From positions 3,052,001 to 3,116,000 of the forward strand of contig NZ_JAFIBW010000001.1 in assembly GCF_017833295.1 (NCBI RefSeq): a DNA stretch of 64,000 nucleotides, read 5' to 3'. Of this stretch, positions 1-7,847 are shown one piece after another. This DNA comes from Methylobacterium sp. PvR107. Lineage in GTDB: Bacteria > Pseudomonadota > Alphaproteobacteria > Rhizobiales > Beijerinckiaceae. The position numbers were made by a program, and so were the translations under genes. A model generated the notes under the pieces. It worked only from the letters and a program-made list of their open reading frames with translations, did no database searches and was not told where the DNA came from. The stretch's first letter is position 1. Each line of letters starts with the position of its first letter.

Positions 1-2
1 GG

Positions 3-545
3 GCCCTGAGCAGCCTCGGCGCACAGGCGGAGGAGATGCCCCGCAGTCCCGCGGCGCGGGCGATCACCGTCCTCTGGCTGTTCGCCTGCATCGCCCTCGT
101 GGCGTGGTTCACGGCCGGCCTGACCAGCACCGCGACGGTGGAGCGCCTGCGCGGCGCCATCAACGGTCCGCAGGACCTGCCGGGCAAGCGGGTGGGCACC
201 GTCGCCCACACCACGTCGGTCACCTATCTGGCGGACCATTTCGCCACGCCGGTGGCTTTCGCGAGCCTGGAGGAGGCCTGCGCGGCGCTGGAGGCCGGCA
301 CCGTCGCCGCAGTGGTCTACGATGCCCCGGCGCTCGCCTACTACGCGACGCAGGCCGACCACGCGCCGCTGCGCCTGATCGGGCCGGCCTTCAACCGGCA
401 GGCCTACGGCATCCTGTTCGCGGCCAACGACCCGCGCCGCAAGCGCGTGAACCGGGCCCTCCTCGCCCTGCGGGAGGATGGCCGCTACGACGAGATCTAC
501 GGCCGGTGGTTCGGCTCCGAGAGCGGCGAGGCGCAGTCCCGCTGA
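3..545 (+). CDS. GluR0-like ligand-gated channel / family 3 solute-binding protein, C-terminal part (5' end outside window)
   Basis: The frame is open to the window edge, so only the C-terminal ~180 residues are present. They begin with a short polar stretch, a membrane helix (WLFACIALVAWFTAGLTS) and then the second lobe of a periplasmic binding protein fold (DLPGKRVGTV, a VYDAPALAYY segment, and a C-terminal YDEIYGRWFG). A membrane helix running into TAGLTSTATVERL and a binding lobe is the layout of prokaryotic ionotropic glutamate receptors, in which the pore is inserted between the two lobes. A plain family 3 binding protein would have no helix here. Ion selectivity cannot be judged because the pore loop lies upstream. 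Its 3' end overlaps the convergent monooxygenase gene by 49 bases. Confidence 0.7.
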   Translation, partial: ALSSLGAQAEEMPRSPAARAITVLWLFACIALVAWFTAGLTSTATVERLRGAINGPQDLPGKRVGTVAHTTSVTYLADHFATPVAFASLEEACAALEAGTVAAVVYDAPALAYYATQADHAPLRLIGPAFNRQAYGILFAANDPRRKRVNRALLALREDGRYDEIYGRWFGSESGEAQSR

Positions 546-1909
546 ACCGTCCCGGGACGGAAGGCGTCCGCGGCGTGGCGCGCGGGCAGCCGGTCGCCCG
601 CGCCGAACAGCTTCGCCCGCAGCGAGCCCTCGGCATAGGCGGTCTTGTAGAGGCCGCGGTCCTGCAGCTCCGGGATGACGATGTCGATGAAATCCGAGAA
701 GCTTTCCGGCACGACGATCCGGCTGAGGTTGAAGCCGTCGACCTCGCCCGCCTCGCTCCAGGCCTGGAGCGCGTCGGCGATCGTCACGGCGTCACCGGTG
801 AGCACCGCGTAGCGGCTGCCGAGCTGCAGCTCGGCGAGGAGGTCGCGCTTGGTCAGGCCGCGCTTGGCCGTCGCCGCGGTGGCCGACTGGATGGCGTTGC
901 CCGGCGCGTAGGGGATCGGCTCGTCGAGGCCGTAGCGGGCGAAGTCGATCCCCGTGGAGGCGGAGAAATGCGCCAGCCCCGCCTCCGGGCTCGCGTAGGA
1001 CAGGTATTCAGCCCGCTTCGCCTCGGCCTCAGCCCGGGTCCGTCCGGGGATCACCGCCAAGCCGACGAACACCTTCACGTCGTCGGGATTCCGGCCGGCG
1101 GCGACCGCCTCGGCCCGGATGGCGCGGACGGATTCGCGGGCGGCGGCCGGGTCGCGGGCCGAGATGAACACGCATTCGGCGTGGCGCCCCGCGAAGGCCC
1201 GGCCCCGGCCCGAGGCGCCGGCCTGGTAGAGGACCGGTGTCCGCTGGGGCGACGGCTCCGACAGGTGGTAGCCCTCGACCGCGAAGAACTCGCCCCGGTG
1301 GGCGACCTTGCGGATATGGGCGGGATCGCTGAACACCCGGGCCGTCCGGTCGCGGCGCACGGCCGCGTCGTCCCAGCTGCCCTCCCAGAGCCTGTAGAGC
1401 ACCTCCAGATATTCGTCGGCATAGTCGTAGCGCCGATCATGCGCCGGCAACGTGCCGCCGCTCTGGCCGCGATGGGCGCTGTCGAGATAGCCGGTGACGA
1501 TGTTCCAGCCGATCCGGCCGCCCGTCAGGTGGTCGAGGGTCGAGAGGCGCCGGGCGAAGGTGTAGGGCGCCTCCTGATGGACGTTGATCGTCACCCCGAA
1601 GCCGAGATGCTCGGTCACCGCCGCCATGGCGGAGATCATCACGGTCGGGTCGTTGACCGGGAGCTGCACGGCCTCCCGGGCGGTGACGTCGATGCCGCCG
1701 CCGTAGATGTCGTAGACGCCGATGATGTCGGCGATGAACAGGCCGTCGAACAGGCCGCGCTCCAAGAGCTTCGCCTGCGCGGTCCAGTAGGACAGCGTGT
1801 TGTACTCCGACGAGCGGTCGCGCGGGTGGGTCCAGAGCCCGTGGTTGATGTGGCCCACGCAGGTCATGTTGAAGGCGTTCAACAGGATCTGCTTTTTCAC
1901 ATGGGCCAT
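497..1909 (-). CDS. NtaA/SnaA/DszA-family FMN-dependent monooxygenase
   Basis: A 470-residue class C flavin monooxygenase of the nitrilotriacetate/dibenzothiophene-sulfone type. These use FMNH2 from a separate reductase to cleave C-N or C-S bonds. The start MAHVKKQILLNAFNMTC, the GLFDGLFIADIIG strand, HLGFGVTINVHQ and TGGRIGWNIVTG are typical TIM-barrel landmarks of the family. The start is chosen at the ATG that shares its A with the upstream sfnB stop codon (translational coupling); the frame is open much further upstream but there only antisense to sfnB. It is the last gene of the metQNI-sfnB operon, which suggests desulfonation or C-S cleavage of an imported organosulfur compound rather than NTA degradation. 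No flavin reductase gene is seen next to it. Confidence 0.88.
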   Translation of the reverse strand: MAHVKKQILLNAFNMTCVGHINHGLWTHPRDRSSEYNTLSYWTAQAKLLERGLFDGLFIADIIGVYDIYGGGIDVTAREAVQLPVNDPTVMISAMAAVTEHLGFGVTINVHQEAPYTFARRLSTLDHLTGGRIGWNIVTGYLDSAHRGQSGGTLPAHDRRYDYADEYLEVLYRLWEGSWDDAAVRRDRTARVFSDPAHIRKVAHRGEFFAVEGYHLSEPSPQRTPVLYQAGASGRGRAFAGRHAECVFISARDPAAARESVRAIRAEAVAAGRNPDDVKVFVGLAVIPGRTRAEAEAKRAEYLSYASPEAGLAHFSASTGIDFARYGLDEPIPYAPGNAIQSATAATAKRGLTKRDLLAELQLGSRYAVLTGDAVTIADALQAWSEAGEVDGFNLSRIVVPESFSDFIDIVIPELQDRGLYKTAYAEGSLRAKLFGAGDRLPARHAADAFRPGTVQRDCASPLSEPNHRP

Positions 1910-3153
1910 CAGAGCGCTCCGTGCCGGGGCGGATGCCGGCCGTCGAGGTGGTAGGCGCCGATCCAGTGATACTTCCAGCGCACCGGATCGTGCAGGGTAT
2001 GGACCCGTGCGTCGCGCCAGAACCGGCCGAGATTGTAGGCCTCGCGGGTCGCCGAGGCCCCGGCGAGCTCGAGGAGCCGCTCGGAGGCTTCCAGGGCCGC
2101 CTCGGTGGTGAGGATCTTGGCCTGCGCCACCGCCACGGAGGCCTCGGCCGAGCCCTGCGCGGTGACGGGCGCGGCGGCGATCCGGTCCAGCGTCCGGCCG
2201 GCCCGGGCCAGAACCTCCTCGGCGGCGTGCAGGTCGACCGTGAGCCGCCCGATCTCGCCGAGGATGTGGGGATCCTCCGCGACGGTGTCGGCGGTGAACG
2301 GATAGGGCCGCGTCCGCGTGCGCAGGAATGCGAGGGCGGCGTCGAGGGCGCCCCGGGCGAGGCCGGCATCGATCGCCGCCTGGATCAACTGCGAGACCGG
2401 ACCGAACAGGCCCGGCCGGTCGGCCAGGGGCGCGAGGTCCAGGGTGAGATCCGCCTCGACGGGCGTGTCCTCGAACACCACCGTGCCGCTCGCCGTGGTG
2501 CGCTGGCCGAAGCCCTGCCAATCGTCCACGACCCGCACCCCGGGGGCGTCCCGGCGGACGAAGACCACGAGGGGCCGGCCGGCGGGATCGACCGCGCGGG
2601 TCGGGATCCAGTGGGCGAAGAGCGCGCCCGTCGAGTAGAAGCGCGTGCCGGTCAGGCGCGGGCCCTCCGGCCCGGCGGTCAGGCGCGTCTCCACATGGGT
2701 GATCGCCTTGCCATTGCGGGCGGGGCCGGCATTGCCGATCCGGTGGCCGGCGAGCACATCGCGAAAGATCCGCGCCTGCTGGTCGGGACTCGCGGCGAAG
2801 GCGACCAGGGCCAGCACGCCGAACTGGTTCTGGGGGATCTGCGCCGCCGAGCCGTCGGCCTCGGCGAGGATCGCGAACACCTCGGCGAGCGTCGCGTACG
2901 AGACCTCCGCCCCGCCATGGGCCCGCGGCACCGTGATGCCGCCGAGGCCGCTCTCGGTGAAGGCCGCGATCTCCGCCCAGGGCAGGCGCCGGTCGCGGTC
3001 GCGCTCGGCGGCTCCCGCGGCGAAGACCCGGGCCACCGCGCGGGCGGCCGCGAGCGCCTCGGCGTCGGAGCGGATCCGGTGCGGGGGCGAAGGCGGCGGC
3101 GGAAGCCGGTCCACCGCGGCTTCGGGGGCGGGATCGTCCAGATGCAGAATCAT
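1909..3153 (-). CDS. sfnB: SfnB-like sulfur-acquisition oxidoreductase (acyl-CoA dehydrogenase fold)
   Basis: A 414-residue flavoprotein of the acyl-CoA dehydrogenase superfamily, in the branch used for sulfur acquisition (SfnB of Pseudomonas, DszC/SoxC relatives). Recognisable parts are an N-terminal helical domain with GLGGITVPRAHGG, the QIPQNQFGVLAL segment, the beta domain with TGTRFYSTGALFAHWI and VFVRRDAPGVRVVDDW, and a C-terminal helical bundle ending NLGRFWRDARVHTLHDP. SfnB-type enzymes act with a reduced flavin and oxygen on sulfones or similar sulfur compounds. The stop overlaps the monooxygenase start (TGATG), and the gene lies 26 bases after metI, so all five genes are probably co-transcribed. 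The exact substrate is not shown by the sequence. Confidence 0.85.
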   Translation of the reverse strand: MILHLDDPAPEAAVDRLPPPPSPPHRIRSDAEALAAARAVARVFAAGAAERDRDRRLPWAEIAAFTESGLGGITVPRAHGGAEVSYATLAEVFAILAEADGSAAQIPQNQFGVLALVAFAASPDQQARIFRDVLAGHRIGNAGPARNGKAITHVETRLTAGPEGPRLTGTRFYSTGALFAHWIPTRAVDPAGRPLVVFVRRDAPGVRVVDDWQGFGQRTTASGTVVFEDTPVEADLTLDLAPLADRPGLFGPVSQLIQAAIDAGLARGALDAALAFLRTRTRPYPFTADTVAEDPHILGEIGRLTVDLHAAEEVLARAGRTLDRIAAAPVTAQGSAEASVAVAQAKILTTEAALEASERLLELAGASATREAYNLGRFWRDARVHTLHDPVRWKYHWIGAYHLDGRHPPRHGAL

Positions 3154-3179
3154 GGCCGGAGCGCCTCGAACCGGGTCCG

Positions 3180-3833
3180 TCAGCGGGCGCGGAGGCGCCG
3201 CACCGCGGTGTCGCCCACGCGCTGCACGAGGCAGACGAGGGCGATCAGGATCGCGATCACGACGCTCATCACGGTGGTGTCGAAGCGCTGGTAGCCGTAC
3301 CGGATGGCGACGTCGCCGAGCCCGCCCGCGCCCACCGCGCCGGCCATCGCGGAGGCGCCGATCATCGACACCACCGTGATGGTGAAGCCGCCCACGATCC
3401 CCGGCAGTGCCTCGGGCAGGAGCACGTGGGCGAGGATGTGCCGGCGCCGGCAGCCGAGGGATTGCGCCGCCTCGATCAGGCCGGCATCCACCTCGCGCAG
3501 CGAGACCTCGGCGATCCGGGCGAAGAACGGGGTGGCGCTCACCGAGAGCGGCACGATCGCCGCCCAGACGCCGATCGTGGTGCCGGCCACCAGCCGGGTG
3601 AACGGGATCAGCGCCACCAGCAGCACGATGAACGGCACCGCCCGGAAGCCGTTGACCAGGGTCCCGACCACCCGGTTGGCCCGCGGCGCCGGGAAGATGC
3701 CCTCGGGGCCTGAGGTGACGAGGAACAGCGCCAGCGGGATGCCGGCCAGCACCGCGATCCCGGCCGAGACCCCGACCATGAACAGCGTGTCCAGGAAGGC
3801 CTGCCAGAGGCGGTCGATCATCTGCGGGGTCAT
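3180..3833 (-). CDS. metI: MetI-like ABC transporter permease
   Basis: A 217-residue integral membrane permease of the methionine-uptake (MetI) family, the usual length. It starts MTPQMIDRLWQAFLDTLFMV and has about five membrane helices; the EAA-type cytoplasmic loop is EAAQSLGCRRRHILAHVLLPEALPGI split across residues ~120-145. A longer upstream frame exists, but it is arginine-rich and non-membrane, so the ATG giving the normal MetI length is chosen. It is separated from metN by 136 bases that carry a palindromic intergenic repeat, an unusual gap inside an otherwise tight operon. Given the sfnB and monooxygenase partners, the substrate may be a sulfur compound other than methionine. Confidence 0.9.
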   Translation of the reverse strand: MTPQMIDRLWQAFLDTLFMVGVSAGIAVLAGIPLALFLVTSGPEGIFPAPRANRVVGTLVNGFRAVPFIVLLVALIPFTRLVAGTTIGVWAAIVPLSVSATPFFARIAEVSLREVDAGLIEAAQSLGCRRRHILAHVLLPEALPGIVGGFTITVVSMIGASAMAGAVGAGGLGDVAIRYGYQRFDTTVMSVVIAILIALVCLVQRVGDTAVRRLRAR

Positions 3834-3898
3834 GGCGAGGCTCCAGGTTGGGGGTTGGGTGGCGCGTGCGCGGCGGATCGCCCGCCTCGGTCGTGCGC

Positions 3899-3937
3899 CG
3901 TCGGGTCCGGGCTCGCCTGCGGCGCCCCGGAATGACG
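3899..3937. repeat. Palindromic intergenic repeat between metN and metI
   Basis: A GC-rich imperfect dyad with arms CCGGGCTCGCC and GGCGCCCCGG ending in AATGACGG. It resembles the short palindromic repeats common between genes in Hyphomicrobiales. It may fold in the mRNA and uncouple metI from metN. The family assignment is from memory of such repeats, not from a search. Confidence 0.4.
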
Positions 3938-3969
3938 GTGCATCGCGGGCTTCGGGGTTCGATGGCCGC

Positions 3970-5127
3970 TCACCCCAGCTCCGCGCCCGCCGTGAGGTAG
4001 CCGAGCCGCTCGACGCCCCCGCCCAGCGCCCGCAGCCGTCCCTCCACGCCCGGATCCTCGCTCGCGACGGCGACCAGGATCCGGCCGACCGCATGACCCT
4101 GGATCCGCTCGATGCCGGCCTGGAGGAGCCGCACCGGCGCCCCTGCGGCGGTCGCCAGGGCGGCGAGATCGGGCGCGCCCTGCCCGGAATAGGTGACCTG
4201 CAGGATCGCCGCCCCGCCGGGTGCCGGGTGCGGCTGCAGCCGGGCCGCGAGGTCCGCCGGCAGGCCGCGGGTCAGGGGTTCGAGCAGCGCGCGGGTGGTG
4301 GGGTGCGCGGGCGCCCCGAAGACGCGCCAGACCGGCCCGGTCTCGACCACCCGGCCCGCCTCCAGCACCACCACGTCGCTGCAGATCTCCCGGATCACGC
4401 TCATCTCGTGGGTGATCAGGATGATGGTGATCCCCAGCCGCCGGTTGATGTCGCGCAGCAGGTCCAGGATCGCCAGCGTCGTCTCCGGATCCAGGGCGGA
4501 GGTCGCCTCGTCGCAGAGCAGGATCTCGGGGTTGCTTACCAGCGCCCGGGCGATGCCGACCCGCTGCTTCTGGCCGCCGGAGAGCCGCGACGGGTGGGTG
4601 TCGGCCTTGTCTTCCAGCCCGACGAGGCGCAGCGCCTCCGCGACCCGGCGGCCGATCTCGACCTTGGGGATGCCTGCCACGTTCAGCGGCAGCGCCACGT
4701 TCTGTCGGACCGTCTTGGCCGCCAGCAGGTTGAAGTGCTGGAAGATCATGCCGATGCGGCGGCGCAGGGCCACGAGCCCGTCCGTATCGAGGGCGTCGAT
4801 CGGCGCGCCGTCGACCAGCACCCGGCCGGAACTCGGGGCCTCCAGCCGGTTGACGGTGCGCAGGAGGCTCGACTTGCCCGCCCCCGAGCGGCCGATGATG
4901 CCGAAGATCGCCCCGGCGGGGATGTCGAGGTCGACGCCGTCGAGGGCCCGGACCGGGCCGGCGGCGGACGGATAGGTCTTGGAGACCGCCGCGAACCGCA
5001 CCGTGCCGGCGGCCCGGCCAGGCGGCGGCGTCACGCTTGCGGGAGCTAGGGCGGCGCTCGGGTTCCGCGGCCCGAGCGCGACCCGGCCGGCCGGGCCGCG
5101 CAGGCTGTCGAAGACAAGGCCGGCCAT
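3970..5127 (-). CDS. metN: MetN-like ABC transporter ATP-binding protein
   Basis: A 385-residue ATPase of the methionine/D-methionine importer family. The ABC domain carries Walker A GRSGAGKS, the Q-loop [11 protein letters not shown], the signature LSGGQKQR, Walker [14 protein letters not shown] and the H-loop ITHEM. After ~residue 290 comes a C-terminal regulatory NIL/ACT-type domain ([19 protein letters not shown]), which in MetN binds the substrate amino acid and inhibits transport. An N-terminal extension of ~45 residues precedes the ABC domain. The start is placed at the ATG overlapping the metQ stop (ATGA); an ATG four codons upstream (5139) is also possible. It energises transport through MetI. 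Confidence 0.92.
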   Translation of the reverse strand: MAGLVFDSLRGPAGRVALGPRNPSAALAPASVTPPPGRAAGTVRFAAVSKTYPSAAGPVRALDGVDLDIPAGAIFGIIGRSGAGKSSLLRTVNRLEAPSSGRVLVDGAPIDALDTDGLVALRRRIGMIFQHFNLLAAKTVRQNVALPLNVAGIPKVEIGRRVAEALRLVGLEDKADTHPSRLSGGQKQRVGIARALVSNPEILLCDEATSALDPETTLAILDLLRDINRRLGITIILITHEMSVIREICSDVVVLEAGRVVETGPVWRVFGAPAHPTTRALLEPLTRGLPADLAARLQPHPAPGGAAILQVTYSGQGAPDLAALATAAGAPVRLLQAGIERIQGHAVGRILVAVASEDPGVEGRLRALGGGVERLGYLTAGAELG

Positions 5128-5927
5128 CAGTTCTGCCACGCCAGCAGGTAGAGCTTGTCGCTGTTGGCGAAGGACTTCCGGATCTGCTGCTTCACGGCCT
5201 CCGAGCTCTGGAACAGCTTGACGAACTTGGCGACGGCCGGGTCGTCCTTGCGGGACGCCTTGGTGACGAAGCTGACGGCGAAGAGCTTGTCCTCGATGCC
5301 GGAATAGATCAGGCCGCTGGTCGGGTCGAAGCTGCCGGACGCCACGATGAAATGCGGGTAGCCCTGCGCGAGGTCGACGTCGCGGGTGATCCGCACGAGT
5401 TGCGGCCCCTCGACCTCGGTGAATTTGAGCTTCTTCGGGTTCTCGGTGATGTCGTCGAGGGTGCCGAGGAAGCCGACCCCGTCCTTCAGCTTGATCAGCC
5501 CGGCCTTCTGGAGGAGCAGCAGGGCGCGGCCCTGGTTCACCGGATCGTTGGCGATCGCCACCGACCCGCCCACCGGAATCGCGTCGAAGCTCTTATGCTT
5601 CAGGGAGTACAGGCCGATGTTCTGCAGGATCCCGAGGCCGACGATCGCGAACTGGTAGCCCTTCTGCTTCGCGGCGTTCTCCATGAAGGGCCGGTGCTGG
5701 AAGAAGTTCACGTCGACATCGCCGGCGTCCAGCGCGACGTTCGGCGTCGTCCAGTCGCTGAACTCGATGACCTGAACGTCGAGACCCTCGGCCTTGGCCT
5801 CCCGGGCCGCCACGTTGGCAGCGTCGCTGTAGGCACCGGGGACGGTGCCGATCTTCAGGGTCTCGGCCCGGGCGGAGGCTGCGCCGAGGGCGAGCCCCAG
5901 GGCGGCGAGGACAGGCAGGAACTTCAT
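5127..5927 (-). CDS. metQ: MetQ/NlpA-like ABC transporter substrate-binding protein
   Basis: A 266-residue periplasmic binding protein of the NlpA/MetQ family. It has a signal peptide ([21 protein letters not shown], cut before ETLKIG) with no lipobox cysteine, so it is probably soluble in the periplasm and not a lipoprotein. Family landmarks are [11 protein letters not shown], the [13 protein letters not shown] segment near residue 75, and [20 protein letters not shown]. It is the first gene of the five-gene operon and probably sets its specificity; sfnB and the monooxygenase downstream suggest an organosulfur ligand. A dyad lies about 160 bases upstream. Confidence 0.92.
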   Translation of the reverse strand: MKFLPVLAALGLALGAASARAETLKIGTVPGAYSDAANVAAREAKAEGLDVQVIEFSDWTTPNVALDAGDVDVNFFQHRPFMENAAKQKGYQFAIVGLGILQNIGLYSLKHKSFDAIPVGGSVAIANDPVNQGRALLLLQKAGLIKLKDGVGFLGTLDDITENPKKLKFTEVEGPQLVRITRDVDLAQGYPHFIVASGSFDPTSGLIYSGIEDKLFAVSFVTKASRKDDPAVAKFVKLFQSSEAVKQQIRKSFANSDKLYLLAWQN

Positions 5928-6089
5928 CGGGCGTGACTCTGGGCTCGTGACGGGGCGCGGGTCCCGCTTCGACCGGACGGCGTCGATCCCGCAGGCGGGC
6001 GCGTGCGGGGATCGTTCCTCAAGTCTATGGGGGCCGGTGCGCCCGGCTGATCTTCAGAGCCGAGGTTTAGATCACGAGCGTCGGGGCCG

Positions 6090-6120
6090 ACATTCCAAAG
6101 ATAGCGATCGAACGGAATGT
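6090..6120. promoter_or_regulatory. Dyad upstream of metQ, possible operator
   Basis: ACATTCC and GGAATGT form a perfect 7-base inverted repeat separated by 17 bases, in a locally AT-richer stretch upstream of the sulfur operon. The long-spaced dyad would suit a LysR-type regulator of the CysB/Cbl kind, but no regulator gene is adjacent, so this is only a candidate. Confidence 0.35.
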
Positions 6121-6171
6121 TTAATCTCTGGTCGGCCTGTATCGGAAATCGGAATGCTTCCGGCGTCCGGC

Positions 6172-6633
6172 TCAGGCCGGGGCGCGTCCGTGCGGCGCAT
6201 TCCTGCGCGCTACGACCCGGCGTCCGAGATCGTGGAGTGCCATCCCGGCGAGCATGGCGGCGACGAAGACGAGGACCGGGCGCGCGCCCGTGGAGAGCGC
6301 CGCAACGGCCGGACCGGGGCAGAAGCCCGAGAGTCCCCAGCCGATCCCGAACAGGGCCGCGCCGGCGACGAGCGGCGCGTCGATCCGGCGCTTGGACGGC
6401 CAGTCGAATTGGGACGCGAGCACCGGCCGGGCGCGCCGCCGGCTCAAAAGGTAGCCGAGCCCCGAGACCGTGACGGCACCGCCGAGGACGAAGACGAGGC
6501 TCGGGTCCCAGGCACCCGCCACGTCGAGGAAACCGCGCACGCGCGCCGGGTCGAGCATCCCCGAGAGCGCGAGGCCGAGGCCGAAGATCAGCCCGGACGC
6601 CAGGGCCGTCAGGATGCGCAGGGCCGCGCTCAC
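6172..6633 (-). CDS. DUF6691 / YeeE-type permease, second half
   Basis: A 153-residue membrane protein with about four helices ([66 protein letters not shown]). The conserved GFCPGP cysteine motif marks it as the partner half of a YeeE/YedE sulfur-compound transporter. The start is a GTG whose bases overlap the stop of the upstream YeeE gene (GTGA), giving coupled translation. YeeE-type proteins take up thiosulfate or related sulfur species through cysteine-containing pores. Together with the neighbouring gene it forms the split version of the ~350-residue YeeE. No ArsR/BigR regulator gene is next to it. Confidence 0.82.
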   Translation of the reverse strand: MSAALRILTALASGLIFGLGLALSGMLDPARVRGFLDVAGAWDPSLVFVLGGAVTVSGLGYLLSRRRARPVLASQFDWPSKRRIDAPLVAGAALFGIGWGLSGFCPGPAVAALSTGARPVLVFVAAMLAGMALHDLGRRVVARRNAPHGRAPA

Positions 6634-7040
6634 GCCAGCCCCCGGACGGCCGCGACCGTCAGCATGCCCGTGGCGAGGAACACCAGCACCACCACGATCG
6701 AGCGCGGAGACAGGCGCGCGAGGCCGCACACGCCGTGGCCGGAGGTGCAGCCGGACCCCAGCCGCGTGCCGAAGCCGACCAGCAGGCCGGCCAGCGCCAG
6801 GACCGGCAGACCGGCCGCGATGCGCATCTGCGGCCAGTGGCCGGCGAGCAGAGCGAAGAGCGGCGGCCCGAGGACGAGGCCGAGCAGGAACGCAGCGTCG
6901 GTCCAGCGGCGCCGGCCCGGGCGGCCAAGGCCGGCCACGAGCCCGCTGATCCCCGCGATCCGGCCGTTCAGCAGGAGCAGCAGCGCGGCCGACAGGCCGA
7001 TCAGCAGGCCGCCCGCCAAGGCGGGGAAATAGGTGCCCAT
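6630..7040 (-). CDS. YeeE/YedE-family sulfur-compound permease, first half
   Basis: A 136-residue membrane protein with four predicted helices. It carries the family hallmark [12 protein letters not shown] (around residues 85-96), whose cysteines line the substrate path in thiosulfate transporters of this family. The start chosen is the ATG of [11 protein letters not shown]; the frame is open upstream but lacks membrane character there. It is translationally coupled to the DUF6691 gene. The pair fits the sulfur theme of the first 15 kb (sfnB operon, sorAB remnant). Transported species is inferred from the family only. Confidence 0.85.
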   Translation of the reverse strand: MGTYFPALAGGLLIGLSAALLLLLNGRIAGISGLVAGLGRPGRRRWTDAAFLLGLVLGPPLFALLAGHWPQMRIAAGLPVLALAGLLVGFGTRLGSGCTSGHGVCGLARLSPRSIVVVLVFLATGMLTVAAVRGLA

Positions 7041-7197
7041 CGAACGTCCTCGGATCGCGACACGCGGGATAGCGACTGACGCGGCCGCGGCGGCGGCCGG
7101 ATGCGACGTGGTAGCGCTCCAGAAACGCCGGAACAAGCCTTGCCCGATTGTTTTGGACCTGCAATTATTCAGCTATCGCAATGGCTTAGTGAAGATC

Positions 7198-7518
7198 ATG
7201 CTCTTCCGCGAGCACTCCGCGAACGAAACCTTCTCCTCGTCCCTGGAGATCGGGGAAGAGCTTCCCCGAGACGACAGGGCGCCCGCGCGGCCGACCCGCG
7301 ACGCTTGGGAGCGACCTGCCCTGGGCGTGGTGCAGGGCGACGAGGTCATGTTCGAGCGGCTCGACCTCGCCGAGATCCTGGGGATCTGGCGCCACGCCCG
7401 CGGCCGGGTCGTGGGCATCCATCGCCAGGGCGGCGACGCCGCCACCGTGGATGTGAAGTTCGAGGGCCACGAGACCCTGGAGCGCTACCTTCCGGACCTG
7501 TTCCGCCGCGTGCACTGA
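7198..7518 (+). CDS. Hypothetical protein, 106 residues
   Basis: No family is recognised. The C-terminal half (VVQGDEVMFERLDLAEILGIWRHARGRVVGIH) has hydrophobic/charged alternation like a small folded domain, and there is no signal or membrane segment. It is divergent from the YeeE pair across a 157-base gap that is locally AT-rich just before the start, as expected for a promoter. Several in-frame starts are possible. A short hairpin (CCGGA/TCCGG) follows the stop but lacks a T-run. Confidence 0.5.
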   Translation: MLFREHSANETFSSSLEIGEELPRDDRAPARPTRDAWERPALGVVQGDEVMFERLDLAEILGIWRHARGRVVGIHRQGGDAATVDVKFEGHETLERYLPDLFRRVH

Positions 7519-7847
7519 AGCGCCGCCGGAAGTCTCCGGCCGCCCGCGGCAAGATCCGTCCAAGCGCAGCCCAAGATCCCGCGATCTGTCGCGCGAGACG
7601 ACAGAGAGTGTCTGCTTTCCCGACACTTCCCACCGCTGACGCTCCGACGCGGTGCCGATCACGAAAAGTTAGGCCCGTCGGCCCGCCGGCCTCCCCCGCA
7701 GGCCGGAACTCGGCCCTCTCCGAAACGTCGGGCCCGTCGCGACGACCGCGGCCGATCCCCGGCCGGGGCGGACGCGTCTGTCCCAGGGGGCGCGATGGCT
7801 GAGGGGAACCGCAGAGCGGGCGGGCGGCGTGCACGTGCGGGCGCGCC
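7519..7847. other. Intergenic, no confident gene
   Basis: GC-rich. The only item of note is an 18-codon open frame (7795-7851) with a G-rich ribosome-binding sequence just before its ATG; its stop codon overlaps the start of the metallophosphoesterase gene (ATGA), so it could act as a coupling leader. Nothing else was seen. Confidence 0.4.

Noticed and set aside
1910..2521. N-terminal extension of the NtaA-like monooxygenase
   Set aside because: The extension is the out-of-frame reading of sfnB; the family start and the overlapping stop codon fix the ATG at 1909.
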